Assembly (NCBI RefSeq): GCF_042434395.1
Contig: NZ_JBHLTP010000003.1
Location: 62,001-126,000 of the forward strand
Length of the DNA stretch: 64,000 bases
Reading direction: 5' to 3'
Origin: Pontibacillus salicampi
Lineage (GTDB): Bacteria; Bacillota; Bacilli; Bacillales; BH030062
This document shows positions 7,999 through 16,101 of this stretch, in pieces. The notes beneath the pieces are model-generated. The model saw only the letters and a list, made by a program, of their open reading frames with translations. It was not told the origin of the DNA and did not search any database. Within the stretch, counting starts at the first letter, position 1. Each line of letters starts with the position of its first letter. The position numbers were made by a program, and so were the translations under genes.

Positions 7999-9195
7999 GT
8001 GAGCAAAACGTTAGCAATTAATGCAGGTAGTTCTTCCTTGAAATTCCAGCTAATTGAAATGCCAAATGAAGAAGTGGTAACTAAAGGATTAGTAGAACGA
8101 ATTGGCTTAGAAGACGCTGTATTTACAATTGAAATAAATGGCGAGAAAGACAAAACAGTAACAGATATTCCAAATCACGAACGCGCAGTAGAAATTCTAG
8201 TCGATAAACTTACTAGTACTGGTGCTGTTCAGTCGTTAGATGAAATAGAAGGTATTGGTCATAGAGTAGTACATGGAGGAGAGCGCTTCAGTGATTCTGC
8301 GTTAGTAACAGAAGATGTTATTAAGGAAATAGAAGAAGTATCCGACCTAGCTCCGCTTCATAATCCGGCTAACCTTACAGGCATTCGTGCGTTTCAACAA
8401 ATTTTGCCTAATGTACCGGCTGTTGTTGTATTTGATACGGCTTTCCACCAATCCATGCCGGAGCAATCATATCTTTACAGCCTTCCTTATGAATATTATG
8501 AGGAATATGGAATTCGTAAGTATGGCTTCCATGGAACTTCCCATAAATATGTGTCCCAACGTGCTGCTGAAATGCTAAATCGTCCGATTGAACAGCTACG
8601 GGTTCTTTCCTGTCACCTTGGAAATGGAGCGAGTATTGCAGCTATTGAAGGGGGAAAATCCGTCGATACATCCATGGGCTTTACACCTCTAGCAGGTGTT
8701 ACGATGGGAACTCGTTCAGGTAACATTGACCCAGCGTTAATTCCATTTATTATGGAGAAGACTGGCAAATCAGCTGAAGAAGTGCTTCACGTTTTAAATA
8801 AGGAAAGTGGAATGCTTGCTATCTCAGGTTTCTCCAGTGACCTTCGTGATATTAAGGATAAAGCAGAAGCGGGGGATGAGCGTTCTGAGCTAGCTCTTGA
8901 AGTATTCGCCTCTCGCATTCACAAATATATCGGTTCCTATGCTGCCCGCATGCATGGATTGGATGCTATTGTATTCACTGCTGGTATTGGCGAAAATAGC
9001 GATGCTATTCGTGCTAGAATATTAAAAGGTCTAGAGTTTATGGGTGTATATTGGGATCCAGCTCTTAACCAAACCCGTGGAGAAGAAGCATTTATCAGCT
9101 ATCCGCATTCTCCAGTAAAAGTAATGGTTATTCCAACAAACGAAGAAGTTATGATTGCTCGTGATACGGTTCGTTTAATTGAAGAAAATAAATAG
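7999..9195 (+). CDS. ackA: Acetate kinase
   Basis: Converts acetyl phosphate and ADP to acetate and ATP, the last step of overflow metabolism. The N-terminal phosphate-binding NAGSSSLKF, the central HLGNGAS, and the C-terminal FTAGIGENS motifs of the ASKHA kinase family are all present; length 398 residues. It starts with GTG at 7999 after AAGGGG. A promoter with an upstream cre site suggests activation by CcpA on glucose. Monocistronic between its promoter and a terminator. Confidence 0.96.
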   Translation: MSKTLAINAGSSSLKFQLIEMPNEEVVTKGLVERIGLEDAVFTIEINGEKDKTVTDIPNHERAVEILVDKLTSTGAVQSLDEIEGIGHRVVHGGERFSDSALVTEDVIKEIEEVSDLAPLHNPANLTGIRAFQQILPNVPAVVVFDTAFHQSMPEQSYLYSLPYEYYEEYGIRKYGFHGTSHKYVSQRAAEMLNRPIEQLRVLSCHLGNGASIAAIEGGKSVDTSMGFTPLAGVTMGTRSGNIDPALIPFIMEKTGKSAEEVLHVLNKESGMLAISGFSSDLRDIKDKAEAGDERSELALEVFASRIHKYIGSYAARMHGLDAIVFTAGIGENSDAIRARILKGLEFMGVYWDPALNQTRGEEAFISYPHSPVKVMVIPTNEEVMIARDTVRLIEENK

Positions 9196-9201
9196 ATACA
9201 C

Positions 9202-9239
9202 AAAGCTGCTTGCGCATAATAACGTAGGCAGCTTTTTTG
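9202..9239 (+). terminator. Terminator after ackA
   Basis: Stem AAAGCTGC/GCAGCTTT (9202-9209, 9228-9235) with a run of six T's overlapping its 3' side. Confidence 0.8.
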
Positions 9240-9331
9240 TTTTATCTTTTATTCCTTGCTGCGCATGTTCGCATACCTAAGAAAATAAGCTACAATAAAT
9301 ATATACTCTAAGAACTAGGGGGCGTTTATAG

Positions 9332-10159
9332 GTGAGTGAGCAAAAAGTGTGGGAGGATATAAAGCATTGGGAAGATCAATGGAAGGACTATAGGGCAAAT
9401 GACTTTGAGATGCTGTACGAACAATGGATGCAAAAAGCATTTGCTAGTATGAAGGGAAAGAATAAAAAAACGTTTTTCCACCGCATGGACCAATGGTTAT
9501 TCCATACACATTCCTACATACAAGGGACTGCGTTTCAAAATGAAGCGCGAGAACGAATTCTCACCAGTGGTCGTATTTTTGTGCCTGATGTGGAACATTT
9601 GGAGGATATGAAGGAATTATCCATTGACCAGCTTACCTATTTAGCGTATCAACATATTGCGAAAGGCAAGATGTACTCTTTTGCACAAGGGGGATTAACT
9701 GGCACGGGAGGGTATCTTCTGCTCGGAGTGGACTTTCCTATGATGATTATTTTAAATCTACGAGCTGTACAGTTAATAGGCCTTACATTCGGTTATGAAG
9801 TAAATCACCCCTATGAAATGATGCTTTCTCTTAAGATATTTCATGCTGCTACCCTCCCAAAGAGATTACAAAAAGGGGCTTGGGATCAACTCAAAGAAGA
9901 GCTGAATCATTACTCCTCTCCCTTTATATATGCAGGAGAGGATGCGTTAACAGATGAGACATGGCTTGAACAGCCATTGAAGCAAAGCATGAAGTCCATG
10001 TTCATTCTAATGTTTAGAAAGAAAATGATTCAAGGTCTTCCGATTGTGAGCATGGTTGTAGGAGCTACCCTCAATTATCAGTTGACGAGACAGGTTACGG
10101 AGTTTGCATTAAGGTTTTATCAATATCGTTACTTACTAGAGCAAGGAGAATGGGAATAA
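9332..10159 (+). CDS. EcsC family protein
   Basis: EcsC-domain protein of unknown biochemical function. The conserved glycine-rich hydrophobic stretch GGLTGTGGYLLLGVDFP at about residues 117-133 and the following LRAVQLIGLTFGYEV are family signatures. The N-terminus is charged and has no signal peptide. GTG start at 9332 follows AGGGGG by 9 bases. The stop codon overlaps the next start as TAATG, so it is translationally coupled to moaB. It is not next to ecsA/ecsB, so a role in that ABC transporter is not implied. Confidence 0.85.
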   Translation: MSEQKVWEDIKHWEDQWKDYRANDFEMLYEQWMQKAFASMKGKNKKTFFHRMDQWLFHTHSYIQGTAFQNEARERILTSGRIFVPDVEHLEDMKELSIDQLTYLAYQHIAKGKMYSFAQGGLTGTGGYLLLGVDFPMMIILNLRAVQLIGLTFGYEVNHPYEMMLSLKIFHAATLPKRLQKGAWDQLKEELNHYSSPFIYAGEDALTDETWLEQPLKQSMKSMFILMFRKKMIQGLPIVSMVVGATLNYQLTRQVTEFALRFYQYRYLLEQGEWE

Positions 10160-10656
10160 TGTCTATAGATAGTAAAGATGGAGTGGGTCTAAATTGTAAA
10201 GTGATCACTATTTCAGATACACGTACAGAGCAAACCGATAAAAGCGGAAGGATTGTAAAGGAATATGTAGAGGGTGCTGGCCATAATGTTGTTGCTTACG
10301 AGCTTGTAAAGGATGAAGAGGCAGCCATTGAAGAGAGTGTATTAGCAGGCTGTCAGAATAAACATATAGATGTCATCATTACAAGCGGTGGTACTGGTAT
10401 AGCCAAGAGAGATGTAACGATTGAAACGGTAGGAAGGTTGCTGGAGAAGGAAATGGTCGGTTTTGGAGAATTATTTCGCATGCTTAGCTTTACGGAAGAT
10501 ATCGGCTCAAAAGCTATGTTATCCAGGGCAATTGCTGGCGTTAGAGCGGAGACGGTTATTTTCTCTGCACCAGGCTCAAGTGGAGCTGTTACTCTCGCTA
10601 TGAAGCGTCTTATCCTTCCAGAGCTTTACCATTGTGTAACAGAAGTAAGAAAATAA
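10159..10656 (+). CDS. moaB: MoaB/MogA family molybdopterin biosynthesis protein
   Basis: Molybdopterin-binding/adenylyltransferase fold used in molybdenum cofactor synthesis. Shows ITSGGTGIAKRDVT and SAPGSSGAV, the conserved pterin-binding segments. The ATG at 10159 is favoured because AAGGAG (10143-10148) is 10 bases upstream; an ATG at 10150 would be only one base from it. Product 165 residues. In B. subtilis moaB lies next to argGH near ackA; argGH are absent here and the sinI-sinR island follows instead. Confidence 0.9.
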   Translation: MSIDSKDGVGLNCKVITISDTRTEQTDKSGRIVKEYVEGAGHNVVAYELVKDEEAAIEESVLAGCQNKHIDVIITSGGTGIAKRDVTIETVGRLLEKEMVGFGELFRMLSFTEDIGSKAMLSRAIAGVRAETVIFSAPGSSGAVTLAMKRLILPELYHCVTEVRK

Positions 10657-10969
10657 CACTACGTGTGCCTTCTAGTACTCTGCAATCTTTATTGAAGCAT
10701 TTTTCTTTTTCAACCTAACCTTGCTGCCGTTAATTGAATTTCCCTTCTTTATATCGACAGTAATATTGAATAATTAATAACCAAAGATAATATTTGGAGC
10801 TTGGAGAAGTATTAATAAAACTATCTTAACTTTATGAAACAGTATATAATATAGTTAATTTAATAACAGTTTTTTATGGCATTTAAAAAATTTTCCAAAA
10901 ATTAATGTTCCTGACAAATTCCAACATCATTTTTAAGACAAGTTCTGTATAGTAATTCCATACAAGTCC
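10657..10969. other. AT-rich intergenic region upstream of the riboswitch
   Basis: No ORF with a credible ribosome site on either strand. Very AT-rich. CCTGACAAA at 10910-10918 matches 7 of 9 bases of the reverse Spo0A-box consensus TTYGACAAA and is a weak candidate for Spo0A control of the sinI transcript; I could not assign a convincing promoter. Confidence 0.35.
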
Positions 10970-11068
10970 TTCAGAAAAAGGCATACTAGCTGAAAGGCTG
11001 GGTCGCAAAGTCACAGGTCTACCGTACAGAGGGTACCATGACGGCTGGGCTACCTGAAATAATCAGGT
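10970..11068 (+). ncRNA. Cyclic di-GMP-I (GEMM-I) riboswitch in the sinI leader
   Basis: Diagnostic elements in order: GGCATACT at 10980-10987; a 4-bp stem AGCT/GGCT closed by a GAAA tetraloop (10988-10999); the hallmark GGTCGCAAAG (11001-11010, family GGACGCAAAGC); the ACAGGTCTA segment; and ATGACGGCTGGGCTACC (11038-11054), matching the family's 3' half. TTCAG (10970-10974) can pair with CTGAA (11054-11058) as P1. The same 3' strand can instead form ACCTGA/TCAGGT (11052-11068), a hairpin ending 2 bases before the GGAGGAGG ribosome site of sinI, which looks like an expression platform acting on translation. No U-run follows, so a terminator is unlikely. Confidence 0.82.
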
Positions 11069-11082
11069 TTGGAGGAGGCCAT

Positions 11083-11241
11083 ATGAGCGATATGAATACT
11101 AAGACGTATGAACTTGATCAAGAATGGCTTGAATTGATGAAGCAAGCCAAAGAAATGGGGTTGAGTAAAGAAGAAGTATCCATTTTTTTGAAGGCGGCGG
11201 GGAACAATAAACAGGCAATGAATCGATATAATATTCTTTAA
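11083..11241 (+). CDS. sinI: SinI-like anti-repressor
   Basis: Small protein that sequesters SinR by heterodimerising through the Sin dimerisation helix hairpin, thereby releasing biofilm matrix genes. The 52-residue product contains LDQEWLELMKQAKEMGLS, nearly the B. subtilis SinI interaction helix, followed by the second helix KEEVSIFLKAAG. ATG at 11083 follows GGAGGAGG (11071-11078). An in-frame ATG at 11038 lies inside the riboswitch and has no ribosome site. It sits directly upstream of sinR and directly downstream of the c-di-GMP aptamer. Confidence 0.88.
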   Translation: MSDMNTKTYELDQEWLELMKQAKEMGLSKEEVSIFLKAAGNNKQAMNRYNIL

Positions 11242-11284
11242 AACGAATTGTTTGAAAAATGGAATGAAACCTATTAACGAAATG

Positions 11285-11293
11285 TGGTATACT
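11285..11293 (+). promoter_or_regulatory. Candidate sinR promoter (extended -10)
   Basis: TGGTATACT forms an extended -10 element 27 bases before the sinR start codon; no good -35. It would allow sinR expression independent of the riboswitch, as for the constitutive sinR promoter of B. subtilis. Confidence 0.4.
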
Positions 11294-11319
11294 TCATTTC
11301 AGGAAGTAGGTGAAGTGCC

Positions 11320-11673
11320 ATGATAGGTGAAAAGATTAAAGCTATGAGGCAAGAAAAAAAGTTATCCTTATCTGAACTAGCAGAAAAAGCAGGCGTGGCC
11401 AAGTCTTATTTAAGTTCCATTGAACGAAATTTACAACAGAACCCGTCCATTCAATTTCTCGAGAAGATTTCTAAGGTATTAAATGTGCCTCTTGAACAAT
11501 TGCTACATAGTAATAACCCTCATGAGTACGATGAAAATCTAGATCGGGACTGGGTTGATTTGGTGAAAGAAGCTCAACATTCAGGGGTGACGAAAGATCA
11601 ATTTAAAGAATTTCTTGAATTTAACAAATGGAAATTGAACCAGGACCAAAACAATAAATCCAATGATAACTGA
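11320..11673 (+). CDS. sinR: SinR-like biofilm master repressor
   Basis: DNA-binding repressor of matrix genes. The 117-residue product has an XRE helix-turn-helix in residues 1-65 that is close to identical to B. subtilis SinR (KAGVAKSYLSSIERN, NPSIQFLEKISKVL) and a C-terminal Sin dimerisation domain at about 78-108 (LDRDWVDLVKEAQHSGVT) which matches the SinI helix encoded by the gene upstream. The hydrophilic tail is a little longer than in B. subtilis. No tapA-sipW-tasA genes are nearby, so the locus is separated from its usual neighbours. Confidence 0.92.
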   Translation: MIGEKIKAMRQEKKLSLSELAEKAGVAKSYLSSIERNLQQNPSIQFLEKISKVLNVPLEQLLHSNNPHEYDENLDRDWVDLVKEAQHSGVTKDQFKEFLEFNKWKLNQDQNNKSNDN

Positions 11674-11688
11674 ACAAACATCATATAG

Positions 11689-11738
11689 GAAGCAAATAAG
11701 GAGAGAGCATCCATTGATGCTCTCTCTTTATTTGCTTC
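11689..11738. terminator. Long bidirectional terminator between sinR and the stress-protein gene
   Basis: Stem of 22 pairs with one G.T (11689-11710 with 11717-11738), loop CCATTG. It overlaps the stop codon of the convergent gene. Confidence 0.85.
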
Positions 11739-12184
11739 TATTCTTTATCTGGCCGAATGACTAATACATCACAATTGGCATACCGGGTTATATGCTCAGA
11801 AACACTTCCTATAAAGAACCTCTCCACTGCATTTAACCCTGTTGCTCCACAGATAATTAGGTCGGCTTCGAACTTTGGGGCGACTTCTTTTGCGATTTTT
11901 ACTTTAGGAGATCCATAGTCAATATCCACCTGAATGTGTTGCAAGCCCGCTTCTTTAGCCTTTCTCTCGTACCTTGCCAGTAATTCTGCTGCATATTTAT
12001 CCGCACGCTCTGCTAAGGTACGATCGTAAGCCTCCACTGTTGCAAAAGCTCTTGTATCCACAACATGAGACACAAATAACGTAGCATCATTTCGTTTTGC
12101 AATCTCCACAGCCTTCTCAAAAGCATGTTCAGATGCCTCGGAACCATCTATAGCGACAACAATTCGTTTATATTCAAATGGCAT
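11738..12184 (-). CDS. Universal stress protein (UspA family)
   Basis: Small cytoplasmic nucleotide-binding stress protein. VAIDGSEASEHAFEKA at the N-terminus and the C-terminal GATGLNAVERFFIGSVSEH motif, the G-2X-G-9X-G(S/T) ATP-binding signature, point to an ATP-binding subtype. Length 148 residues, a single Usp domain. It converges on sinR and shares its terminator. Individual Usp roles cannot be inferred from sequence. Confidence 0.9.
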   Translation of the reverse strand: MPFEYKRIVVAIDGSEASEHAFEKAVEIAKRNDATLFVSHVVDTRAFATVEAYDRTLAERADKYAAELLARYERKAKEAGLQHIQVDIDYGSPKVKIAKEVAPKFEADLIICGATGLNAVERFFIGSVSEHITRYANCDVLVIRPDKE

Positions 12185-12302
12185 ATGGGTTCTCTCCCTT
12201 CACTTTTTTCTATTATAACATGGGGAAGGTGGTAAATGGAAAAAGGTGTGACGAAGAATCAGAAGGTTTTGTGACATACTATCACAAGGAGGTGTCACCA
12301 AA

Positions 12303-12461
12303 ATGGGCGAAAAAAATAAACTTGGCTTACAATTTGATCCGGACGGGGAAAAAATGACGTCTGAGCAGCTTTCAGAAAGTTATCAAAGTGGTGTAATAGA
12401 AGAATTTGACCCACCTAAACAATCCGATAAAAAAGGTTCTCGTCAAGAACGAATGAAGTAA
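12303..12461 (+). CDS. Small hydrophilic protein, unknown (52 residues)
   Basis: An ATG at 12303 follows a perfect AAGGAGG (12286-12292) by 10 bases and opens 52 codons encoding a highly charged, non-membrane product that begins MGEKNKLGLQFDPDGEKM and ends in a basic KKGSRQERMK tail. A terminator follows immediately, which supports a real transcription unit. I do not recognise the family. It lies divergently next to the stress-protein gene. Confidence 0.65.
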   Translation: MGEKNKLGLQFDPDGEKMTSEQLSESYQSGVIEEFDPPKQSDKKGSRQERMK

Positions 12462-12465
12462 AAGG

Positions 12466-12506
12466 AAAAGCTCATCCTCCTCCTAAACGAAGGAAGATGA
12501 GCTTTT
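12466..12506. terminator. Bidirectional terminator
   Basis: Stem AAAAGCTCATC/GATGAGCTTTT (12466-12476, 12496-12506) between the 52-codon gene and the convergent permease gene, overlapping the permease stop region. Confidence 0.8.
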
Positions 12507-13832
12507 ACATTTGGCTTTTGCAAGCAAACCATACAAAATACTTACAAGGACAAAGGTGATAAATCCTGGTGATATGGCGACGGGCAAAGCAAAATAACAA
12601 ATAGTCCCGAGACCAATGGAGATGAGGGGGAGAATACTTATCCGGTTGTTTTCATTTATGGAGAGTAAATCACTATTTGAAATGCTGCTACGCTTAACAT
12701 ATAAGAAATCAATAACTATTACAGCTGAGATAGGTATTATCAGCCCTCCCAAGCCCGAGATAAATTGCTCTGCCTCATTTACTAATGCCGGAACAGAGCT
12801 GAACGATATTCCAAATATACCGAATAGGAGAGCGCTCTGCAGCCTGGTAAGGGAGGGGAACGTATTTAACAGACTGTATCCTCCTGTATAGGCATTACTC
12901 ATATTGATGGATAGCATTGATAGGATAGCTGTCGCTGTAATAATAGCAATAAAAATAGGTATGCTAGTATGCTCGGAGGCAGAAACGTAAGGATTTAATT
13001 CCCCGAATAAATAAGCAGAGCCGCTGCCAAGAATCGCCGTCAGCATAAAACCGAAGCTATTCCCAAGCATTAATCCAATGGCCCCTTGACGAGGAGACTT
13101 TGCATATCTTGTCATATCTGCTGATGCACTTACACCAGAAATATATTGAACAAAGGCAAGACTTGCGTAAAAGGCCATAGCGGAAAAGGAACCGTGTCCT
13201 CCTTCTGGTGTAAGCGTAAATAATGAATGATTGCTTTCTGATGTAGTAAAGTAGATATATAGCATTGTCCCTTCCCCGGCTAATAAGAGAGGAAGGAAAT
13301 ACGTAGTGGCTCTTTTTACTGCTTCAAAACCGATGATAGCCAGTAATATCATGATGAGGGATATAGGGATAGAGAGCATTAAAAATGGATACTCTGTACC
13401 TGTTAACCTTACAATAAGTTGTTGAATGACATAGGTCCCTCCTATGGTCTGGACACTAAACCAGTATAAGGACGTAAGACTGCGAATAGGGGAGGCGAGA
13501 AATCGTGCACCTTTCCCGCCAAGCATCGTTCGAATGGCATACTGAGAAGGGAGTCCATATCTCCCGCCAGGTAAGGATAAATAGGAAACGAATATAAATG
13601 CAATAATAGCGCCAACACTTGTAGCTGCAATAGCAGAAGTGAACGAGAGTCCACCTTCTAATACAGCAAGGGCAGGGATAAGAAAGTTTCCAGCGTTGGC
13701 AGAGATAGCAATCTGAATAAACATATATCTGTACCACGGTGTAGTTCTCAAGGAGAAAGGTACTGCCTCTAATCCCATGGTCTCTATGACTTTTGATTGG
13801 ATAGCTCGCTCTGATGTACTTATTTGACTCAC
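12483..13832 (-). CDS. NCS1 family cytosine/purine-type permease
   Basis: Integral membrane transporter of the nucleobase:cation symporter-1 family; likely substrates are cytosine, purines, allantoin, hydantoin or thiamine, not distinguishable here. The 449-residue product is hydrophobic with about 12 predicted helices, and carries the family's N-terminal LRTTPWYRYMFIQIAISANAG and conserved proline-glycine SLPGGRYGLPSQ. The GTG at 13832 is the start because GAGGTGA (complement of 13842-13848) is well spaced. No nucleobase or cofactor enzyme genes flank it; it lies in a stretch that does not follow B. subtilis order. Confidence 0.85.
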   Translation of the reverse strand: MSQISTSERAIQSKVIETMGLEAVPFSLRTTPWYRYMFIQIAISANAGNFLIPALAVLEGGLSFTSAIAATSVGAIIAFIFVSYLSLPGGRYGLPSQYAIRTMLGGKGARFLASPIRSLTSLYWFSVQTIGGTYVIQQLIVRLTGTEYPFLMLSIPISLIMILLAIIGFEAVKRATTYFLPLLLAGEGTMLYIYFTTSESNHSLFTLTPEGGHGSFSAMAFYASLAFVQYISGVSASADMTRYAKSPRQGAIGLMLGNSFGFMLTAILGSGSAYLFGELNPYVSASEHTSIPIFIAIITATAILSMLSINMSNAYTGGYSLLNTFPSLTRLQSALLFGIFGISFSSVPALVNEAEQFISGLGGLIIPISAVIVIDFLYVKRSSISNSDLLSINENNRISILPLISIGLGTICYFALPVAISPGFITFVLVSILYGLLAKAKCKSSSSFV

Positions 13833-13895
13833 TCCTTCAGCTCACCTCATTGTACATAAATAATGGAAGTATTGTAAATTAGTAAGGAGGAAAGT

Positions 13896-14666
13896 TTGAT
13901 GCGACATGCCTTAATAACAGCAGGCTCAAAGGGATTGGGGAGAAAAGTAGCAGAACAGTTTATAGAAGCTGGATATAGTGTCACCATTTCTTATCGTCAG
14001 GATAAGGAAAAGGCAGAGGCCTTATGGAGTAAATACCCTGCCTTTCATAACCGTATTCAATGTGTACAAGCTGATGTAACTAAGAAAAATGATCTTATCT
14101 CCTTAGTAGATCAAGCGATGGAGGTGTTTGGACGCATTGATGTGCTTGTAAACAATGCCGGCCCGTATATTTTTGAGAGAAAGAAGTTGATGGATTATAG
14201 GGAACAAGAATGGGATGATATGATTCGAGGTAACCTAGATGCTGTTTTTCATCTTATGAAGAAAGTGGTTCCTATCATGAGAAATCAACAGTTCGGACGA
14301 ATTATTAATTATGGATTTCAAGATGCCAATACAGCACCAGGTTGGGTGTATCGATCTGCATTTGCTGCTGCGAAAACAGGGTTAGTGTCCTTAACAAAAT
14401 CAGTAGCTTATGAAGAAGCGGAAAATGGAATTACCGTTAATATGGTATGTCCTGGTAAGATTGAAGGAGAATTGAAAGAAGGCGCTATAGCCGATAGTAG
14501 ATTGCATCATGACCCACACACACCAATTGGAAGACCTGGGTCAGGAGAAGATATATCCAGAACAATCCTGTTCCTGTGTAATGATAATTCTGATATGATT
14601 ACTGGAACCATAATGGAGGTAACAGGAGGTGTTGATGTTATTCACAAGTATCGCAAGCAAAAATAG
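13896..14666 (+). CDS. SDR family protein with degenerate active site (YtkK-like)
   Basis: Short-chain dehydrogenase/reductase fold: cofactor loop TAGSKGLG at residues 8-15 and LVNNAGPY in the middle are intact, so NAD(P) binding is likely. The catalytic YxxxK motif reads FAAAK (in YRSAFAAAK), and the usual catalytic serine about 13 residues earlier is replaced (the segment reads IINYGFQDANTAPG). Both catalytic Tyr and Ser therefore seem lost; one tyrosine four residues earlier might substitute. Length 256. Symbol ytkK is suggested by neighbourhood only. Confidence 0.8.
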   Translation: MMRHALITAGSKGLGRKVAEQFIEAGYSVTISYRQDKEKAEALWSKYPAFHNRIQCVQADVTKKNDLISLVDQAMEVFGRIDVLVNNAGPYIFERKKLMDYREQEWDDMIRGNLDAVFHLMKKVVPIMRNQQFGRIINYGFQDANTAPGWVYRSAFAAAKTGLVSLTKSVAYEEAENGITVNMVCPGKIEGELKEGAIADSRLHHDPHTPIGRPGSGEDISRTILFLCNDNSDMITGTIMEVTGGVDVIHKYRKQK

Positions 14667-14778
14667 ATAGGATAAAAGAAGGGAATTTGTTACAATGAAA
14701 AGGCTTACAATAATCGTGCTTTTTCATCTGAACAGGGGATGCTAATAAGGTGATTTATACTGGGAGGTTGTGTAACAA

Positions 14779-15894
14779 ATGAAAATAGGCATACCAAGAG
14801 AAATCAAAAATAATGAAAACCGTGTAGCGATGACGCCAGCGGGAGTCATGACGCTGAAGGATGCGGGCCACGAATTATATGTAGAAACTTCAGCTGGTGC
14901 TGGGTCAGGATTTACAGATCAGGAATACATAGAAGCGGGTGCAACTATAGTTTTTACCGCAAAAGAGGCATGGGAACATCCAATGGTCATGAAGGTAAAG
15001 GAGCCCCTGCCAGAAGAATATGAATACTTCCATGAAGGCCTCATGCTTTTCACGTATCTTCATTTAGCAGCAGAGCCAGAGCTGACCAAAGCGCTTATTG
15101 AACGTAAAGTAGTTAGTATTGCTTATGAAACTGTACAGTCAGCCAAAGGAACCCTGCCTTTGTTAACACCGATGAGTGAGGTAGCTGGGCGGATGGCTTC
15201 TCAAATTGGTGCCCAATTCCTCGAAAAGTCTCGAGGAGGGATGGGAATTCTCCTTGGTGGTATTCCGGGTGTTAGAAGAGGGAAAGTAACGGTAATAGGC
15301 GGAGGAGTAGTAGGTACAAATGCTGCGAAAATAGCAATGGGATTAGGTGCAGATGTAACCATTATCGATCTCAATCCAGAGCGCTTAAGAGAATTGGACG
15401 ATATCTTTGGTTCTTCTATTAATACATTGATGTCCAACCCGTTAAATATAACAGAAGCATTACAAGAATCAGATTTAGTTATCGGTGCTGTCCTTATTCC
15501 AGGCGCTAAAGCACCAAAGCTAGTTACAGAGGATATGGTCAAACAAATGCCGGATGGGTCTGTGATTGTAGATGTTGCCATTGATCAGGGTGGAATTTTC
15601 GAAACAACGGATCGTATTACTACACATGATAATCCGACCTATGAGAAACATGGTGTTCTTCATTATGCGGTAGCTAATATGCCTGGTGCTGTCCCTCGAA
15701 CCTCTACTATTGGCCTAACAAATGTAACTGTTCCATATGCCCTTCAGTTGGCTAAGAAAGGCTATAAGAAAGCATGTACTGACAATGAAGCGTTATTAAA
15801 AGGAATTAATACGCTAGACGGTTTTGTTACCTTTAAAGCAGTAGCTGAAGCACATGGTTTGAATTATTGCGATGCCCATACCTTATTAACGTGA
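14779..15894 (+). CDS. ald: Alanine dehydrogenase
   Basis: NAD-dependent interconversion of L-alanine with pyruvate and ammonia; in spore formers it supports sporulation and growth on alanine. N-terminal KIGIPREIKNNENRVAMTP is the family signature, the Rossmann loop GGGVVGTNAA lies at about residue 174, and VANMPGAVPRTST marks the C-terminal domain. Length 371. GGGAGG precedes the ATG. Monocistronic. Confidence 0.96.
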   Translation: MKIGIPREIKNNENRVAMTPAGVMTLKDAGHELYVETSAGAGSGFTDQEYIEAGATIVFTAKEAWEHPMVMKVKEPLPEEYEYFHEGLMLFTYLHLAAEPELTKALIERKVVSIAYETVQSAKGTLPLLTPMSEVAGRMASQIGAQFLEKSRGGMGILLGGIPGVRRGKVTVIGGGVVGTNAAKIAMGLGADVTIIDLNPERLRELDDIFGSSINTLMSNPLNITEALQESDLVIGAVLIPGAKAPKLVTEDMVKQMPDGSVIVDVAIDQGGIFETTDRITTHDNPTYEKHGVLHYAVANMPGAVPRTSTIGLTNVTVPYALQLAKKGYKKACTDNEALLKGINTLDGFVTFKAVAEAHGLNYCDAHTLLT

Positions 15895-15898
15895 GTGT

Positions 15899-15922
15899 GT
15901 GGACAAGCAAATGCTTGTCCAC
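15899..15922 (+). terminator. Hairpin after ald
   Basis: Perfect 11-bp stem GTGGACAAGCA/TGCTTGTCCAC with only two unpaired bases; no T-run follows, so termination would be weak or factor-dependent. Confidence 0.5.
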
Positions 15923-16031
15923 CTAATTATGTCTCTCCTACCATAGCTGTTCCATACAAAAGTGCCGTTTGCTTACTCCTCATCAATCTTTTTTTACCAC
16001 GAGCAAAAAATACATCAAAATATTAAAAAAG

Positions 16032-16058
16032 TGAAACGTTTCTTAAGACGCATACGTA
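16032..16058 (+). promoter_or_regulatory. Sigma-W-type (ECF) promoter
   Basis: TGAAAC (16032-16037, continuing GTTT) and CGTA (16055-16058) separated by 17 bases match the B. subtilis sigma-W consensus. Predicted start about 16066, some 35 bases before the DUF4178 gene, placing the whole DUF4178-pspA cluster under envelope-stress control. Confidence 0.7.
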
Positions 16059-16101
16059 ATACATTACTGAAACGAAAGTCACATAGAAAAGAGGTGAATG
16101 C

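Noticed and set aside
11038..11082. N-terminal extension of sinI from the ATG at 11038
   Set aside because: It lies within the conserved riboswitch 3' half, has no ribosome site, and the extra residues are not SinI-like.
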